A DNA stretch of 45,047 nt, taken from Alphaproteobacteria bacterium. Lineage in GTDB: Bacteria > Pseudomonadota > Alphaproteobacteria > RF32 > CAG-239. Of the stretch, positions 23,999-33,033 are shown one piece after another. The translations under genes and the position numbers were made by a program. Under the pieces are notes generated by a model. That model saw nothing but the letters and a program-made list of their open reading frames with translations. It made no database searches and was not told where the DNA came from. Positions within the stretch are counted from its first letter, which is position 1; each line of letters begins with the position of its first letter. The stretch lies in the NCBI GenBank assembly GCA_020025875.1, contig JAHHRI010000008.1, positions 1 to 45,047 on the forward strand, given 5' to 3'.

Positions 23999-24029
23999 GG
24001 CATCGGCAAACGGTCGGTGTCATTTTTTT
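23999..24029 (+). terminator. Intrinsic terminator of the slyX-flavin reductase-rubredoxin unit
   Basis: A 9-bp stem with three G-U pairs (23999-24007 with 24013-24021) and a 5-base loop, followed by seven T. It sits directly at the end of the convergent comF gene. Confidence 0.55.
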
Positions 24030-24031
24030 AT

Positions 24032-24754
24032 TTAGCAGACACGCGCAACCGTCAGAGCGTCGACAGAGCGAACTCCGGCCTTCTTAAGTGCGGCGGCACA
24101 TTCTTTTAAGGTTGATCCGGTCGTCAGAACATCATCAATCAGCACCACCCTTTTGCCGGCAAGCCGATCGGGATGCGCCACAGAAAAGGCTTTTTTAACA
24201 TTTTTGATGCGTTCCACTCCTGAAAACTCTACCTGCGGACGGGTTTTTTTATGGCGAACAAGCGAAAGGCAGTCTGCCGGCAACCCTGTATAGCGACTGA
24301 GTTCACGGGCAAGAAGCGCCGATTGATTGTAGCGTCTTTTGAGCAGGCGCGTATAATGCAGCGGTACCGGCACAATCACATCAACTCCGGCATCAAAAAT
24401 ATCTTTGCCCGCCACTTTCAGAAAAGCCGCCAACAGCCGCGCATTTTCGGTTCTGTCCATAAATTTGAAAGCCAAAAGCAAATTTTTGGAAGCTTCGTCA
24501 TAATAAAGAGCGGAGCGGCTCAGGCGAAAAGCGGAGCGTTTTTTGCTCAAGCAGGAAACACACTGCATTTTTCCCTGACCTTCTTTTTCGGTCAACGGAT
24601 GCCCGCATTTTTTGCAATAGGGAGGAAAAATAAAATTGAGTTCATTGAGACATTTTTCACACAATTCGCCCTCAACCGTCAAAATCTGTCCGCATTTTCG
24701 GCAGCGACGGGGCAAAATGCCGTTCAGCAGCGCCAAGAAAAACTTTCTGATCAT
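24032..24754 (-). CDS. comF: ComF family phosphoribosyltransferase-like protein
   Basis: A 240-residue protein of the ComF/GntX family, linked to DNA uptake in naturally competent bacteria but widespread otherwise. The N-terminus carries Cys pairs CRKC, CEKC, CKKC and CVSC, forming a zinc ribbon-like region. The C-terminal half is a type I phosphoribosyltransferase fold with the PRPP loop VVLIDDVLTTGST. The ATG lies three bases after the sucD stop, so it is translationally coupled to sucCD. No other competence gene is in the window. Confidence 0.9.
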   Translation of the reverse strand: MIRKFFLALLNGILPRRCRKCGQILTVEGELCEKCLNELNFIFPPYCKKCGHPLTEKEGQGKMQCVSCLSKKRSAFRLSRSALYYDEASKNLLLAFKFMDRTENARLLAAFLKVAGKDIFDAGVDVIVPVPLHYTRLLKRRYNQSALLARELSRYTGLPADCLSLVRHKKTRPQVEFSGVERIKNVKKAFSVAHPDRLAGKRVVLIDDVLTTGSTLKECAAALKKAGVRSVDALTVARVC

Positions 24755-24757
24755 TGT

Positions 24758-25630
24758 CTAAAACTGCAATTTTTGCAGTTCTCCATGCACTTCGTTAATC
24801 TGTTCAACCACGATAATACCGGCATCTGCCAGTGCTTTCTTTTTGTCTTCTATGGTAATTTTGCCGCGGGTGATAATGTCGCCGGCATAGCCGACGGTGC
24901 CGCTGAAAGCCTGAGAATTGCCGGCAACAAAACCTATCACCGGTTTTTTTCTGACACAAGAGCGATACCACTCGGCACCGAGTTCTTCAAATGTGCCGCC
25001 CAGCTGTCCGATCATAACGATGGCCTTGGTTTTCTCATCGGCCATAAATTCTTGCAAAATATCAACAAAACTCATGCCGATCACCATGTCATCTCCGAGG
25101 CCGACGACTGTCGACTGACCGTAGCCCGCCTTTCCGGATTCCAGCACCGCTTCATATGTTAAGGTTGACGAGCGCGAAACAATACCGATCTGTCCGGGGG
25201 TATGAATATTTTCCGGAAAAATGCCGAGACGCGCCTCTCCCGGCGTCATCAGCCCCGGCGTGTTGGGACCGATCAGCCGAGTGCGGCTGTTTTTCAAAAT
25301 GTTGCGCACCTCCAGCATATCTCGCACCGGCACATTATCGGAAATACATACCACCAATTCCAGCCCTGCTTCTGCCGCTTCGGCAACGGCCGATTTGACC
25401 ATGCGGGCGGGGACAAACATCAAAGAGGCGACGGCTTGGGTTTCTGCCACGGCCTCTTTCACCGTATCAAAAACCGGCAAGCCGAGATGAACGGTACCGC
25501 CTTTGCCGGGGGTAACGCCGGCCACAATATCGGTGCCGTAGTCCAATGAACGTTTGGTATGAAAAGAAGCCTGAGTTCCCGTCATTCCCTGAACCAACAC
25601 TTTGGTATTACGTCCGGCCAATATCGACAT
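24758..25630 (-). CDS. sucD: Succinyl-CoA synthetase alpha subunit
   Basis: Nucleotide-CoA-binding and phosphohistidine-carrying subunit of succinyl-CoA synthetase, the substrate-level phosphorylation step of the TCA cycle. From the ATG at 25630, which has AGGAGGGG in front, the protein has 290 residues, the standard length. VQGMTGTQASFH is the CoA-binding N-terminus, and VVCISDNVP and GPNTPGLMTPGE follow. GTVGYAGDI near the end lies by the phosphohistidine region. The His of the usual GHAGA-type motif should be checked, since here the segment reads SGTVGYAGD. It overlaps sucC by 23 bases. Confidence 0.92.
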   Translation of the reverse strand: MSILAGRNTKVLVQGMTGTQASFHTKRSLDYGTDIVAGVTPGKGGTVHLGLPVFDTVKEAVAETQAVASLMFVPARMVKSAVAEAAEAGLELVVCISDNVPVRDMLEVRNILKNSRTRLIGPNTPGLMTPGEARLGIFPENIHTPGQIGIVSRSSTLTYEAVLESGKAGYGQSTVVGLGDDMVIGMSFVDILQEFMADEKTKAIVMIGQLGGTFEELGAEWYRSCVRKKPVIGFVAGNSQAFSGTVGYAGDIITRGKITIEDKKKALADAGIIVVEQINEVHGELQKLQF

Positions 25631-26831
25631 CGTTCCCCTCCTGTACCAGCCGCAAAATTTCTTCTGCCGCATTTTCCATGTTGCGTACCGACGTAAGCGG
25701 CAGCCCTGCCCGCTTGAGTACGTCTTCCGCCTCATCACGGTTTGTGCCTTCAAAGCGCACCACCAGCGGAATGTTCATGCCCACCTCCGCCGCGGCATCG
25801 ATAATGCCGTCGGCAATCAGGTCACAACGAACAAAACCGCCCAAAATATTGATGACAATGCCTTCCACCCGCGGGTTGGTGGCAATAATTTTGATACCGG
25901 CGGCAATTTTGTCGCGGTCGACGCCGCCTTTGACATTGAGCCAGCAGGCAACCTCGCCGCCGGACTTTTTTAACAGCTCCGACATGGCCATGGCCAACCC
26001 CTCGCCGTTTACAATGCAGCCGATACTGCCATCAAATTCGTGATAGGTAAAGTTGTATTTATCGGCTTTCAGTTCACGCGCACCGGTTTCGTAGTCGTCT
26101 TTTAAACGGCTGTTTTCCGGATGGCGAAAAAGCGCCTTGTCATCAAGGGTAATTTTGGCATCGAGCGCAACAATATCACCGCTTTTCATAACCCCTGCGG
26201 GGTTAACCTCAATCATCAGAGCATCGTTGGCAATAAAAGTTTTGAAAAGACCGCGCAAAAAAAGATAAAAACTGTCGTAGCTGCGGGGCTGGAGTTTCAA
26301 AAATTCAACCGCGCGACCGGTCTGAGCATGGGTAGGTCCGCTCACCAAATCAATCGGCAGCCGAAGAATGCGCCCCGGATCAGATTCGGCTATCACCTCA
26401 ATGTCATCGTCTTTGGTATTGGCCAAAAGCAAAGTCACCGAGGCCTGCGTGCGATCAACCGCCATTCCCGCATAAAAAGTGAAACCGACTCGCGTATAGG
26501 CTTCGACATAAAGACGGCTGACCAGCTTACCTTGTGATCCCGTCTGTTTGGTTATCAGTGTTGAACCGAGCATGGAATCGGCTTCCGTCCACAAATCGCG
26601 CAAGCGTTCCACCTGCCGAATGCCGCCGCGCAAACCCGCCTTTTCTTCCAAAAAACGGCCGGCGGCACGTGCGCCCGACTGAATTTGCGCCTTGAGCATC
26701 CACGGTCCTTTGGCCGTCACTTCTTTGGCCGCCCGACGCGCCTCGTCTGCGGTATAGGCAATCCGCCCTTTGGGAATTTTGATACCGTTGTGACTTAGCA
26801 GCCGCTTGGCCTGATATTCGTGAATATTCAT
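25608..26831 (-). CDS. sucC: Succinyl-CoA synthetase beta subunit, divergent
   Basis: ATP-grasp subunit pairing with SucD. The 407-residue chain is slightly longer than usual (about 388-398). MNIHEYQAK at the N-terminus, the metal-site IEVNPAG segment, DGSIGCIVNGEGLAM and VRCDLIADGII are all present. Several conserved spots differ. The ATP loop usually reading AGGRGKAGG is SGARAAGRF (52-60), and LDVGGG is LNVKGG. A short insertion follows the loop. These changes, with those in SucD, could mean altered nucleotide or acid specificity (for example malate-CoA ligase-like) or lineage divergence. It lies 22 bases behind sufE and overlaps sucD. Confidence 0.88.
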   Translation of the reverse strand: MNIHEYQAKRLLSHNGIKIPKGRIAYTADEARRAAKEVTAKGPWMLKAQIQSGARAAGRFLEEKAGLRGGIRQVERLRDLWTEADSMLGSTLITKQTGSQGKLVSRLYVEAYTRVGFTFYAGMAVDRTQASVTLLLANTKDDDIEVIAESDPGRILRLPIDLVSGPTHAQTGRAVEFLKLQPRSYDSFYLFLRGLFKTFIANDALMIEVNPAGVMKSGDIVALDAKITLDDKALFRHPENSRLKDDYETGARELKADKYNFTYHEFDGSIGCIVNGEGLAMAMSELLKKSGGEVACWLNVKGGVDRDKIAAGIKIIATNPRVEGIVINILGGFVRCDLIADGIIDAAAEVGMNIPLVVRFEGTNRDEAEDVLKRAGLPLTSVRNMENAAEEILRLVQEGNDVDIGRT

Positions 26832-26853
26832 CGGGAGCCCTTTACTGACAAGC

Positions 26854-27264
26854 TTATCCTTTTAACGCATAAAACCTGATTTTTTCCACCATTGCCCCCA
26901 ATCCGTTGCGGCGACTTGGCGACAAATGGTCTGCCAACCCCATACGGGAAAAAACGGCCGACACATCAAGTGTCAAAATATCTTCTCTGGTTTTGTCGCC
27001 GAAAACGACCAGCACCACCGCAATCAAACCGCGCACGATAGCCGCATCGCTGTCGCCGACAAACTGCAGCCGGCCGTTTCCTTCCGCACTCGCAAACGAC
27101 GGCTTGAGCCACACCTGCGACTGGCAACCGCTGACTTTCCACTCGTCGGTGCGGTATTCGTCGGGAAAAGGCGGCAATTTTTCTCCGAGATCGATCAGGT
27201 AGCGGTATTTGTCTTCCCAATCGTCCAGCAATTCGAAATTCTCGCTTAACTCATCAATATCCAT
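26854..27264 (-). CDS. sufE: SufE-like sulfur acceptor protein
   Basis: Accepts sulfane sulfur from the SufS cysteine desulfurase and passes it to the SufBCD scaffold. The 136-residue protein has the key VSGCQSQVWL loop with active Cys47, and the family's helix-rich fold with DKYRYLIDLGEKLPP before it. GAGGAC precedes the ATG. It is first in the sufE-sucC-sucD-comF unit, 3.3 kb from the end of the main suf operon on the same strand. Confidence 0.94.
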   Translation of the reverse strand: MDIDELSENFELLDDWEDKYRYLIDLGEKLPPFPDEYRTDEWKVSGCQSQVWLKPSFASAEGNGRLQFVGDSDAAIVRGLIAVVLVVFGDKTREDILTLDVSAVFSRMGLADHLSPSRRNGLGAMVEKIRFYALKG

Positions 27265-27333
27265 TATCGTCCTCTTTTATTTTTTGTTTTGTAACATCAA
27301 ATCCGGTAAAGGTCTATCTTTTTTATTTAGCAT

Positions 27334-27361
27334 TTGACTTGCGGGGATAATCATATATAAT
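27334..27361 (+). promoter_or_regulatory. Predicted sigma70 promoter of the GNAT-peptidase unit
   Basis: TTGACT (27334-27339), 16-base spacer, TATAAT (27356-27361), with the start codon 39 bases further on. Confidence 0.65.
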
Positions 27362-27400
27362 TTTTTGCAGTTTTTAACCCCTTAATTTTGAAAGTTTTCA

Positions 27401-28132
27401 ATGAAAGTCTCAATCCGCAATCTGGAGAAACGCCTGAGTATGATCCTGCCGCTGGCAGAAGCCTATCGGCGTTCTTATAACAAACTTTCCGCCGACTATA
27501 AGTCGGAGCAGGAAATGGCGCTTTACACCAAAAGCTACTTTGTCAAAAAACTGTGGAAAATGGCGGAAGACGATCAGTCGACGGTGGCTGTGCTGCACTT
27601 AAACGACGTGCCGCGCGGGTTTATCCGCTATTCGGCCGTTCCGCAATATTACACTCAACCGGAAAACGGCATATCTCAAGAAGTGGAAAAAGGTTATCTC
27701 GATGGTTTTGAATATGCTTGGTGCCGCAAAATCGATTTTGAGCGAGAGGTGTCGCTCAACGACAAAACGCTGATTGTCAACCAAATTTATCTCGACCCGC
27801 AGATCCAGCACCACGGGCTCGGCACTCTTCTTTTTCAGCAAACGGTACCGGAGCTGAAAAAACAAGGGATCGAAAGCCTGATTATTGAATATAACGACCA
27901 CAACGTCAATGCCAAAAACTTTTATCAAAAACTCGGCTTTGCGCCGTTTGCCAAAACAAAAGATTTTGACCACATTATTGAAGATAACGGGCGGACAGTG
28001 TTTTGCATCAGCGATGTGAGCATTGCGCACACCACAATTGACAATACGCTCGAACACCTACGTCGCCGCCAACAAATGAAACAAACTTTTGTGGCCGTCA
28101 TCGACCAGAGGAAACATGGAAGATCTTGTTGA
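27401..28132 (+). CDS. GNAT family N-acetyltransferase
   Basis: A 243-residue protein with a GCN5-type acetyltransferase domain in its central part. The acetyl-CoA pyrophosphate-binding motif QHHGLGTLLF is at about residues 144-153, and the later NAKNFYQKLGF at about 171-181 is typical of the family. NQIYLDPQIQ is the preceding strand. The substrate is not known; small-molecule or protein N-acetylation are both possible. About 60 residues after the domain are unassigned. It overlaps the M20 peptidase gene by 17 bases, so the two products may act in one pathway, one acetylating and the other possibly deacylating, but this is speculation. Confidence 0.85.
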   Translation: MKVSIRNLEKRLSMILPLAEAYRRSYNKLSADYKSEQEMALYTKSYFVKKLWKMAEDDQSTVAVLHLNDVPRGFIRYSAVPQYYTQPENGISQEVEKGYLDGFEYAWCRKIDFEREVSLNDKTLIVNQIYLDPQIQHHGLGTLLFQQTVPELKKQGIESLIIEYNDHNVNAKNFYQKLGFAPFAKTKDFDHIIEDNGRTVFCISDVSIAHTTIDNTLEHLRRRQQMKQTFVAVIDQRKHGRSC

Positions 28133-29219
28133 AAATATTTTAAAACTGGTCAAAATCCCCAGCATTTCCGGAAACAAAAAAGAAATTGAGCGGATTGTCA
28201 AACTGGTGAAAGACCAGTTGACGGAAAAAGGCGCGACGGTGCGAGAGTTTCGCTTTGACGGTGCCGACCCCGTCTTGCTCCTGAGCAATGGCAACGGAGA
28301 TGATTTTGATATTCTGACCGTCGGCCATTTAGACGTTGTGCCGGCTCAGGACAATCTGTTTTTGCCGCGAATCGAAAACGGCAAGATTTTTGCCCGCGGC
28401 GCACTCGACATGAAAGCGCCGGTGGCTGCCAACCTTGCCGCCCTGACCTATGCCGTCGATAAAAACATTCGTTTCGGCGTGTTGTTGACCACGGACGAAG
28501 AAACAACCAGCAACGGTATCAAAATGCTGATGAAACACAACAAAATCACCTCCCGAATCGTGTTAGATACCGATGCCGGAAATTTGTTGACTCTTTGCGA
28601 CAAAGCCAAACATCCGGTAAGCGTTCGCATTGTTGCCGTTGGAGAAAATGCCCACAGCTCACGCCCGTGGGAAGGGATTAATGCGGTTAAACATCTAACC
28701 GATTGCCTCAACGAATTGTCGGCCGATTTCGGCGACTATGAAAAAGGCGGGCAACAACCGGAAAATATCTGGCAGGACACAATGGTGATTACCGCTTTTA
28801 ATTCGCCCACCACCTACAATGTGGTGCCAGACAGAGCCGAAGCGCGGGTTAACTTTCGTTTAACGGAAAAAATCTCGCTGCCGGAACTGGAAGCCAAACT
28901 GCTTAAAGCCTGCGAACGGCACGGCTGCACTTATGAGATTCTTCTGCAAAGCTGCGGCGTCTATATGAATGCGACCATGCCGGAAATTGTCGCCTACAGA
29001 AAAATTGCCGAAGAAATCATCGGCCAGCAGCTACAAATTTCACAGATGTGCGGCGGTACCGACGCCCGCCTGTTTGCAGATCGCTCAATTATCATCATGC
29101 ACAGCGTTAACGGTGAAAATGCTCACGGTGATGGCGAATATGTCGAAATCGAATCGGTCAAAAAATTGCTCGAAATCGAAAAAAAGTTCATCGATACTTT
29201 CATTGCCGGCAAAATATAA
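28116..29219 (+). CDS. M20 family metallopeptidase (ArgE/DapE-like)
   Basis: A 367-residue zinc-dependent amidase/peptidase. GHLDVVP (metal His and Asp), ARGALDMK (bridging Asp) and TDEET (catalytic Glu and metal Glu) appear in order. GENAHSSRPWEGINA belongs to the lid or dimerisation domain. GGTDARLF and NGENAHGDGEY near the end contain the last metal-site residues. The family includes acetylornithine deacetylase and succinyl-diaminopimelate desuccinylase; I cannot choose between them. The ATG at 28116 is preceded by AGAGGAAAC and lies inside the end of the GNAT gene. Cytoplasmic. Confidence 0.92.
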   Translation: MEDLVENILKLVKIPSISGNKKEIERIVKLVKDQLTEKGATVREFRFDGADPVLLLSNGNGDDFDILTVGHLDVVPAQDNLFLPRIENGKIFARGALDMKAPVAANLAALTYAVDKNIRFGVLLTTDEETTSNGIKMLMKHNKITSRIVLDTDAGNLLTLCDKAKHPVSVRIVAVGENAHSSRPWEGINAVKHLTDCLNELSADFGDYEKGGQQPENIWQDTMVITAFNSPTTYNVVPDRAEARVNFRLTEKISLPELEAKLLKACERHGCTYEILLQSCGVYMNATMPEIVAYRKIAEEIIGQQLQISQMCGGTDARLFADRSIIIMHSVNGENAHGDGEYVEIESVKKLLEIEKKFIDTFIAGKI

Positions 29220-29310
29220 AAAGCCCTGCCCGATACGGAAATTTTTGACGACGACCGGCGGGGGGGGTAATATAGAGCCGGCAATGATGCTGCCCAAAAT
29301 CGGTTCACAC

Positions 29311-29347
29311 AAAAAAAACCAATCGCATCAGCGATCGGCTTTTTTTC
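29311..29347. terminator. Bidirectional intrinsic terminator between convergent genes
   Basis: Stem 29319-29326 with 29331-29338 (one A-C mismatch, loop ATCA), flanked by eight A on the left and eight T-rich bases on the right. It serves the peptidase gene (plus) and the exchanger gene (minus), whose stops lie at 29219 and 29361. Confidence 0.75.
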
Positions 29348-29360
29348 GTATGACGGCTCC

Positions 29361-30308
29361 TTAAATGAGACCGCGTGCTATCAGAACCTGTGATATCAGG
29401 TAAGCAAAATAGCCAATGACAAACAGAGTGCCATAGATTCTGCCGACATAGGAACGTCGCCAAACCGGCGTAAACAAAAGTAATGTGGCCGCCAGCATCA
29501 CCCATATATCATAACGGACGAGTTGACTTGATACTTCGACGTCGGTCACAACCACGGATGTTCCCAAAATAAACACAATGTTCCAAATGTTTGAACCGAG
29601 CACATTGCCAATGGCAAGATCGCTCTGTTTCTGCCATGCTGCCATGCAGGAGGTGGCTAATTCGGGCAGAGAGGTACCAACGGCAATGATCGTCAAACCG
29701 ATCATTTCTTCCGAAACTCCCAGCGCCGTGGCAATGTTGACCGCGCCGTCAACCAGCAGATCCGCACCATAAACAACGGCAGCCAGTCCCAAAACGACAA
29801 ACGACACGACAAACAGCCAGTTCTTATGCTCCCATCCGCTCACATAATCTCCGCTCATTTTCTTGCGAGAGCTCAGATAACTGAGAATGATAAACGCCGC
29901 CAACATCAGCAACATCACGATTCCCATCCAGAAAACGAAAACGCCGCTTAGGGCAAAGAGCACAAACATCAGCGTCACCAACAGCAAAAAGCCATAATCG
30001 CGGAAAAAATTTCGGCGGTTGACGTAGATCGGAAAAATCAGCACCGAGCTGCCTAAAATCAGCAAGATATTAGCAATATTGGAACCAACCACATTGCCCA
30101 GCACCAAACCTTCCGCTCCTTGCAATGCCGAAGTGAGGCTAATGACAAATTCCGGAGCGGATGTGCCAAAGGCAACAACCGTCAGACCGACAATCAAAGG
30201 CGGAATGTTCAATTTGTTGGCCATGGCCACCGAACTTTTGACAATTAAATTCGCACCGACAATCAACAGTGCAAACCCCGCCAGAATCAATAGAAATGAT
30301 GTCATCAT
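29361..30308 (-). CDS. Calcium/sodium antiporter (CaCA family, YrbG-like)
   Basis: A 315-residue inner-membrane exchanger with about ten hydrophobic helices. The two alpha repeats are clear: GTSAPEF and GNVVGSNIAN in the first half, and GTSLPELATS with GNVLGSNIWN in the second. These form the ion-binding sites of Na+/Ca2+ exchangers. Two adjacent ATGs are possible starts and neither has a strong ribosome binding site. It is the only gene between a terminator and the suf operon end. The 278-base gap upstream (30309-30586) shows only an imperfect inverted repeat near 30460-30510 and no clear terminator for suf. Confidence 0.92.
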   Translation of the reverse strand: MMTSFLLILAGFALLIVGANLIVKSSVAMANKLNIPPLIVGLTVVAFGTSAPEFVISLTSALQGAEGLVLGNVVGSNIANILLILGSSVLIFPIYVNRRNFFRDYGFLLLVTLMFVLFALSGVFVFWMGIVMLLMLAAFIILSYLSSRKKMSGDYVSGWEHKNWLFVVSFVVLGLAAVVYGADLLVDGAVNIATALGVSEEMIGLTIIAVGTSLPELATSCMAAWQKQSDLAIGNVLGSNIWNIVFILGTSVVVTDVEVSSQLVRYDIWVMLAATLLLFTPVWRRSYVGRIYGTLFVIGYFAYLISQVLIARGLI

Positions 30309-30586
30309 AATGTTGTTTTTTTAGATTTGACTTAAAAATAATAATCTCAAAAATTTTTTAAACAGCATCACTTTAACAAATTTAGACAAAACTGGCAACC
30401 TTTTCCGATTGCTCGGCACAAAATATTTTCTTTGCGTTTGAGCACTCAGGCTTTTTAGTCTGTCCGACGGCTGTCGAACATATCTGAGACAGAAAAAAAC
30501 TTTTTACGGCACCAAGCGTACTCAGCAAGCCGAAGGCAACTTTTTTGCGGCAGACGATGTCGGGGAAGAAAACGCCGTGCGGGCGG

Positions 30587-31009
30587 CTAAAACATTTCGA
30601 GAATCGCCTTGGCATCGTCGCTCATTTTATCCGGAGTCCATGCCGGTTCCCACACCACTTTAACCGTTACCTGTCCAACACCGCACAAAACCGCCACCGC
30701 ATCCGCTGCTTGCTGCGGCAAAATACCGGCTACCGGACAAGTCGGCGCGGTCAGCGTCATGTCAATTTCCACATTACCGTTGTTTAATTGTCGGATATCG
30801 TAGATAAAGCCCATATCGTAAATATTAATCGGAATTTCCGGATCGCTGACGGTTTTGAGCGCATTGACAATGTCATCACGAGCAGCCAGCAATGTCCCTT
30901 CCGGCAGAGCTTCTCCGGCAGTGGCCACATATTCTTCCACCGGCGCTTGGGCTGCCAATGCCCGCAACAATTCCGCTTCTTTGTCTTCATCCAGCATATC
31001 TTCGCTCAT
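30587..31009 (-). CDS. sufT: SufT-like iron-sulfur assembly protein (MIP18/DUF59 family)
   Basis: A 140-residue protein with the MIP18-like domain that helps mature iron-sulfur proteins. The motif DPEIPINIYDMGFIYDI at about 57-73 and TLTAPTCPVAG with its conserved Cys at about 91 define the family. The N-terminal 40 residues are acidic and variable. It is the last gene of the suf operon, 29 bases after sufS, which is a common arrangement in bacteria with SUF. Confidence 0.93.
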   Translation of the reverse strand: MSEDMLDEDKEAELLRALAAQAPVEEYVATAGEALPEGTLLAARDDIVNALKTVSDPEIPINIYDMGFIYDIRQLNNGNVEIDMTLTAPTCPVAGILPQQAADAVAVLCGVGQVTVKVVWEPAWTPDKMSDDAKAILEMF

Positions 31010-31038
31010 CTTACCGTTATCCTTCTTTTATCAAATTC

Positions 31039-32250
31039 TTAAAAAAAACTTTTTACCTTGTGCAGGGCTGCCACAAAACGATCAATATCCTCGTTTGTGG
31101 TATAGAGCCCGAACGATGCTCGCGCCAAAGACGAAAAACCCATGCGGTTGACGATTGGTTCCGCGCAATGATGACCGGTGCGGATTGCAATACCTTCCTT
31201 ATCCAGCACAAAAGCCACGTCCTGCGGATGAATGTCGCCCAAGGCAAAGGATATCACTCCCCCTTTGTCCGGCGCGACACCGACAATCCTAAATTCGGGA
31301 ATTTCTGCCAGACGGGCAAGCGCATAATCCATAACGGCTTTTTCGTGAGCCGCAATGTTTTTCATTCCCAATCGATCCATATATTCCAACGCCGCTCCCA
31401 AGCCAACGGCTTCGGCAATAGCCGGCGTGCCGGCCTCAAAACGTGCCGGCGGCTCGGCAAACTCGGTATGTTGCAGAGTAACTTTTTTAACCATATCGCC
31501 GCCTGTCTGGTAGGGCTGCATGGCAGCCAGCAATTCGTAGCGACCGTACAACACCCCGATCCCCGTCGGACCATAAGTTTTATGTCCGGAAAAAGCCAAA
31601 AAATCGCACCCTATGTCTTGCACGTCAACCTGTCGGTGAACCATCGACTGACAAGCGTCGACCAAACACAAGGCACCGTTTTGGTGGGCTGCTTCCGCCA
31701 TTTCCTTCACCGGAAAAACCGTACCCAGAACATTGGAAATGCCTGCCACCGCAACCAGTTTTGTCTGCGCGGTCAAAGCTCGGTGAAAGTTCTCGGAATT
31801 GTAACTGCCGTCATCATTTAAGGCAAAAAAATTCAGTCGGCAGCCGGTTTTATCTCGCACCATCTGCCATGGCACAAGGTTGGCATGATGTTCGGCTTCG
31901 GAAAGCAAGATATCGTCTTTCGGTTGCAAATTGTGCATACCCCAGCTGGCTGCCACCAGATTGATACTCTCCGTTGCCGAACGGGTAAACACAATTTCTC
32001 GATTTTGGGCATTGATAAAGCGGGCGACGGTGTCACGGGCTTTTTCATAGGCCATTGTCGCCTGCTCGGAAAGAGAATATGCCCCCCGATGGACATTGGC
32101 ATATTGCGTGCGGTAAAAGGTCATCATTTTTTCAATGACCGCTTCCGGCTTTAAAGCCGAGGCTGCCGTATCGAGGTAGGTATTGGGACGACCGTTGACG
32201 GTCAGCTCCAATTCCGGAAAATCTTTTCTTATTTTATACACATCATACAT
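31039..32250 (-). CDS. sufS: Cysteine desulfurase SufS
   Basis: PLP enzyme that takes sulfur from cysteine as a persulfide for cluster assembly. The 403-residue protein has SEAEHHANLVPW, the PLP lysine in SGHKTYGP (Lys224) and the active Cys362 in RTGHHCAEP, the short-loop type II pattern of SufS. Its ATG overlaps the end of the alpha/beta hydrolase gene by 8 bases. The sulfur acceptor is expected to be SufE, encoded 3.8 kb away. Confidence 0.97.
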   Translation of the reverse strand: MYDVYKIRKDFPELELTVNGRPNTYLDTAASALKPEAVIEKMMTFYRTQYANVHRGAYSLSEQATMAYEKARDTVARFINAQNREIVFTRSATESINLVAASWGMHNLQPKDDILLSEAEHHANLVPWQMVRDKTGCRLNFFALNDDGSYNSENFHRALTAQTKLVAVAGISNVLGTVFPVKEMAEAAHQNGALCLVDACQSMVHRQVDVQDIGCDFLAFSGHKTYGPTGIGVLYGRYELLAAMQPYQTGGDMVKKVTLQHTEFAEPPARFEAGTPAIAEAVGLGAALEYMDRLGMKNIAAHEKAVMDYALARLAEIPEFRIVGVAPDKGGVISFALGDIHPQDVAFVLDKEGIAIRTGHHCAEPIVNRMGFSSLARASFGLYTTNEDIDRFVAALHKVKSFF

Positions 32251-33025
32251 TATCTTTTACCCAATCGCAAATCGTTTGCTGCAAATCCTCGGCATTTGCC
32301 CGCTTTTCATACAAATGCCCGCATTCTTTTAAAATAGTCAGCTGTTTGCGGCATTGCAAACATTCCAACAGCTTTTTGTTATTATAAACCGTTGATGACG
32401 GATCCTGATCACCGGTAACAAGCAATGTCGGACAGCAAATGCTGCCGGCCTCCCGCACCAGATTGTAGCGCAGCATATCCCGCACCACATCAAAGGACAG
32501 CCAACCGTTTATTTCCGGATGGTTTTTGTTTTCCCGATACTGAAATTCCTCTTGCTGCCAGCGGCGGTATGCGTCACGTTCATTCAACAGTCGGGAGCGG
32601 ATAAAATATTTGCCGCCGACCATCGCCGCCACCGGCACCAGCAACCCGACTTTTGCAGGATTTGTTTCGGCAAAGCGCAGCACGCTGCCGCCACCGAGAG
32701 AATGACCGCTCAGGGCAAACGGCTCATGATAAAAATCTTCGCCTTTTGCCCATTCGACAACGGTTTCAAGATCTTCGACAAAAGAGCTTAAGGTTGCATA
32801 TTCCAAACGGCCGTCGCTCTCGCCGAAAGAATGGCGAGAATCGAAAGTGACGACGACAAAACCGTTATCAAGAAAGGCTGCCGCCGGACGGCGAACCATC
32901 ACCTGCCCTTTATGCCCGCTTAATCCATGCTGAATAAAAACCAGCCGACCACAAACGGCATTTTGCGGGCGTTCAACGGCTACGGAAAGTTTTTCGCCGC
33001 GGGAATTGCGAATCGTTAGTTTCAT
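32243..33025 (-). CDS. Alpha/beta hydrolase inside the suf operon
   Basis: A 260-residue alpha/beta-fold hydrolase of the serine aminopeptidase/esterase type. The nucleophile elbow is GHSLGG (Ser at about 110), an Asp candidate is in TGDQDPSS, and the catalytic His is in ECGHLYE. FIQHGLSGHKG near the N-terminus is the oxyanion-side motif. No signal peptide; cytoplasmic. The ATG at 33025 follows AGAGGAAAA. It lies 8 bases after sufD and overlaps sufS, so it is translated as part of the operon, although no hydrolase is part of the standard SUF machinery. Its substrate is unknown. Confidence 0.88.
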   Translation of the reverse strand: MKLTIRNSRGEKLSVAVERPQNAVCGRLVFIQHGLSGHKGQVMVRRPAAAFLDNGFVVVTFDSRHSFGESDGRLEYATLSSFVEDLETVVEWAKGEDFYHEPFALSGHSLGGGSVLRFAETNPAKVGLLVPVAAMVGGKYFIRSRLLNERDAYRRWQQEEFQYRENKNHPEINGWLSFDVVRDMLRYNLVREAGSICCPTLLVTGDQDPSSTVYNNKKLLECLQCRKQLTILKECGHLYEKRANAEDLQQTICDWVKDNV

Positions 33026-33033
33026 TTTTCCTC

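Noticed and set aside
30382..30615. A 77-codon minus-strand frame after sufT
   Set aside because: It overlaps the end of sufT in another frame, has no ribosome binding site and its Cys/Lys-rich translation is not convincing.
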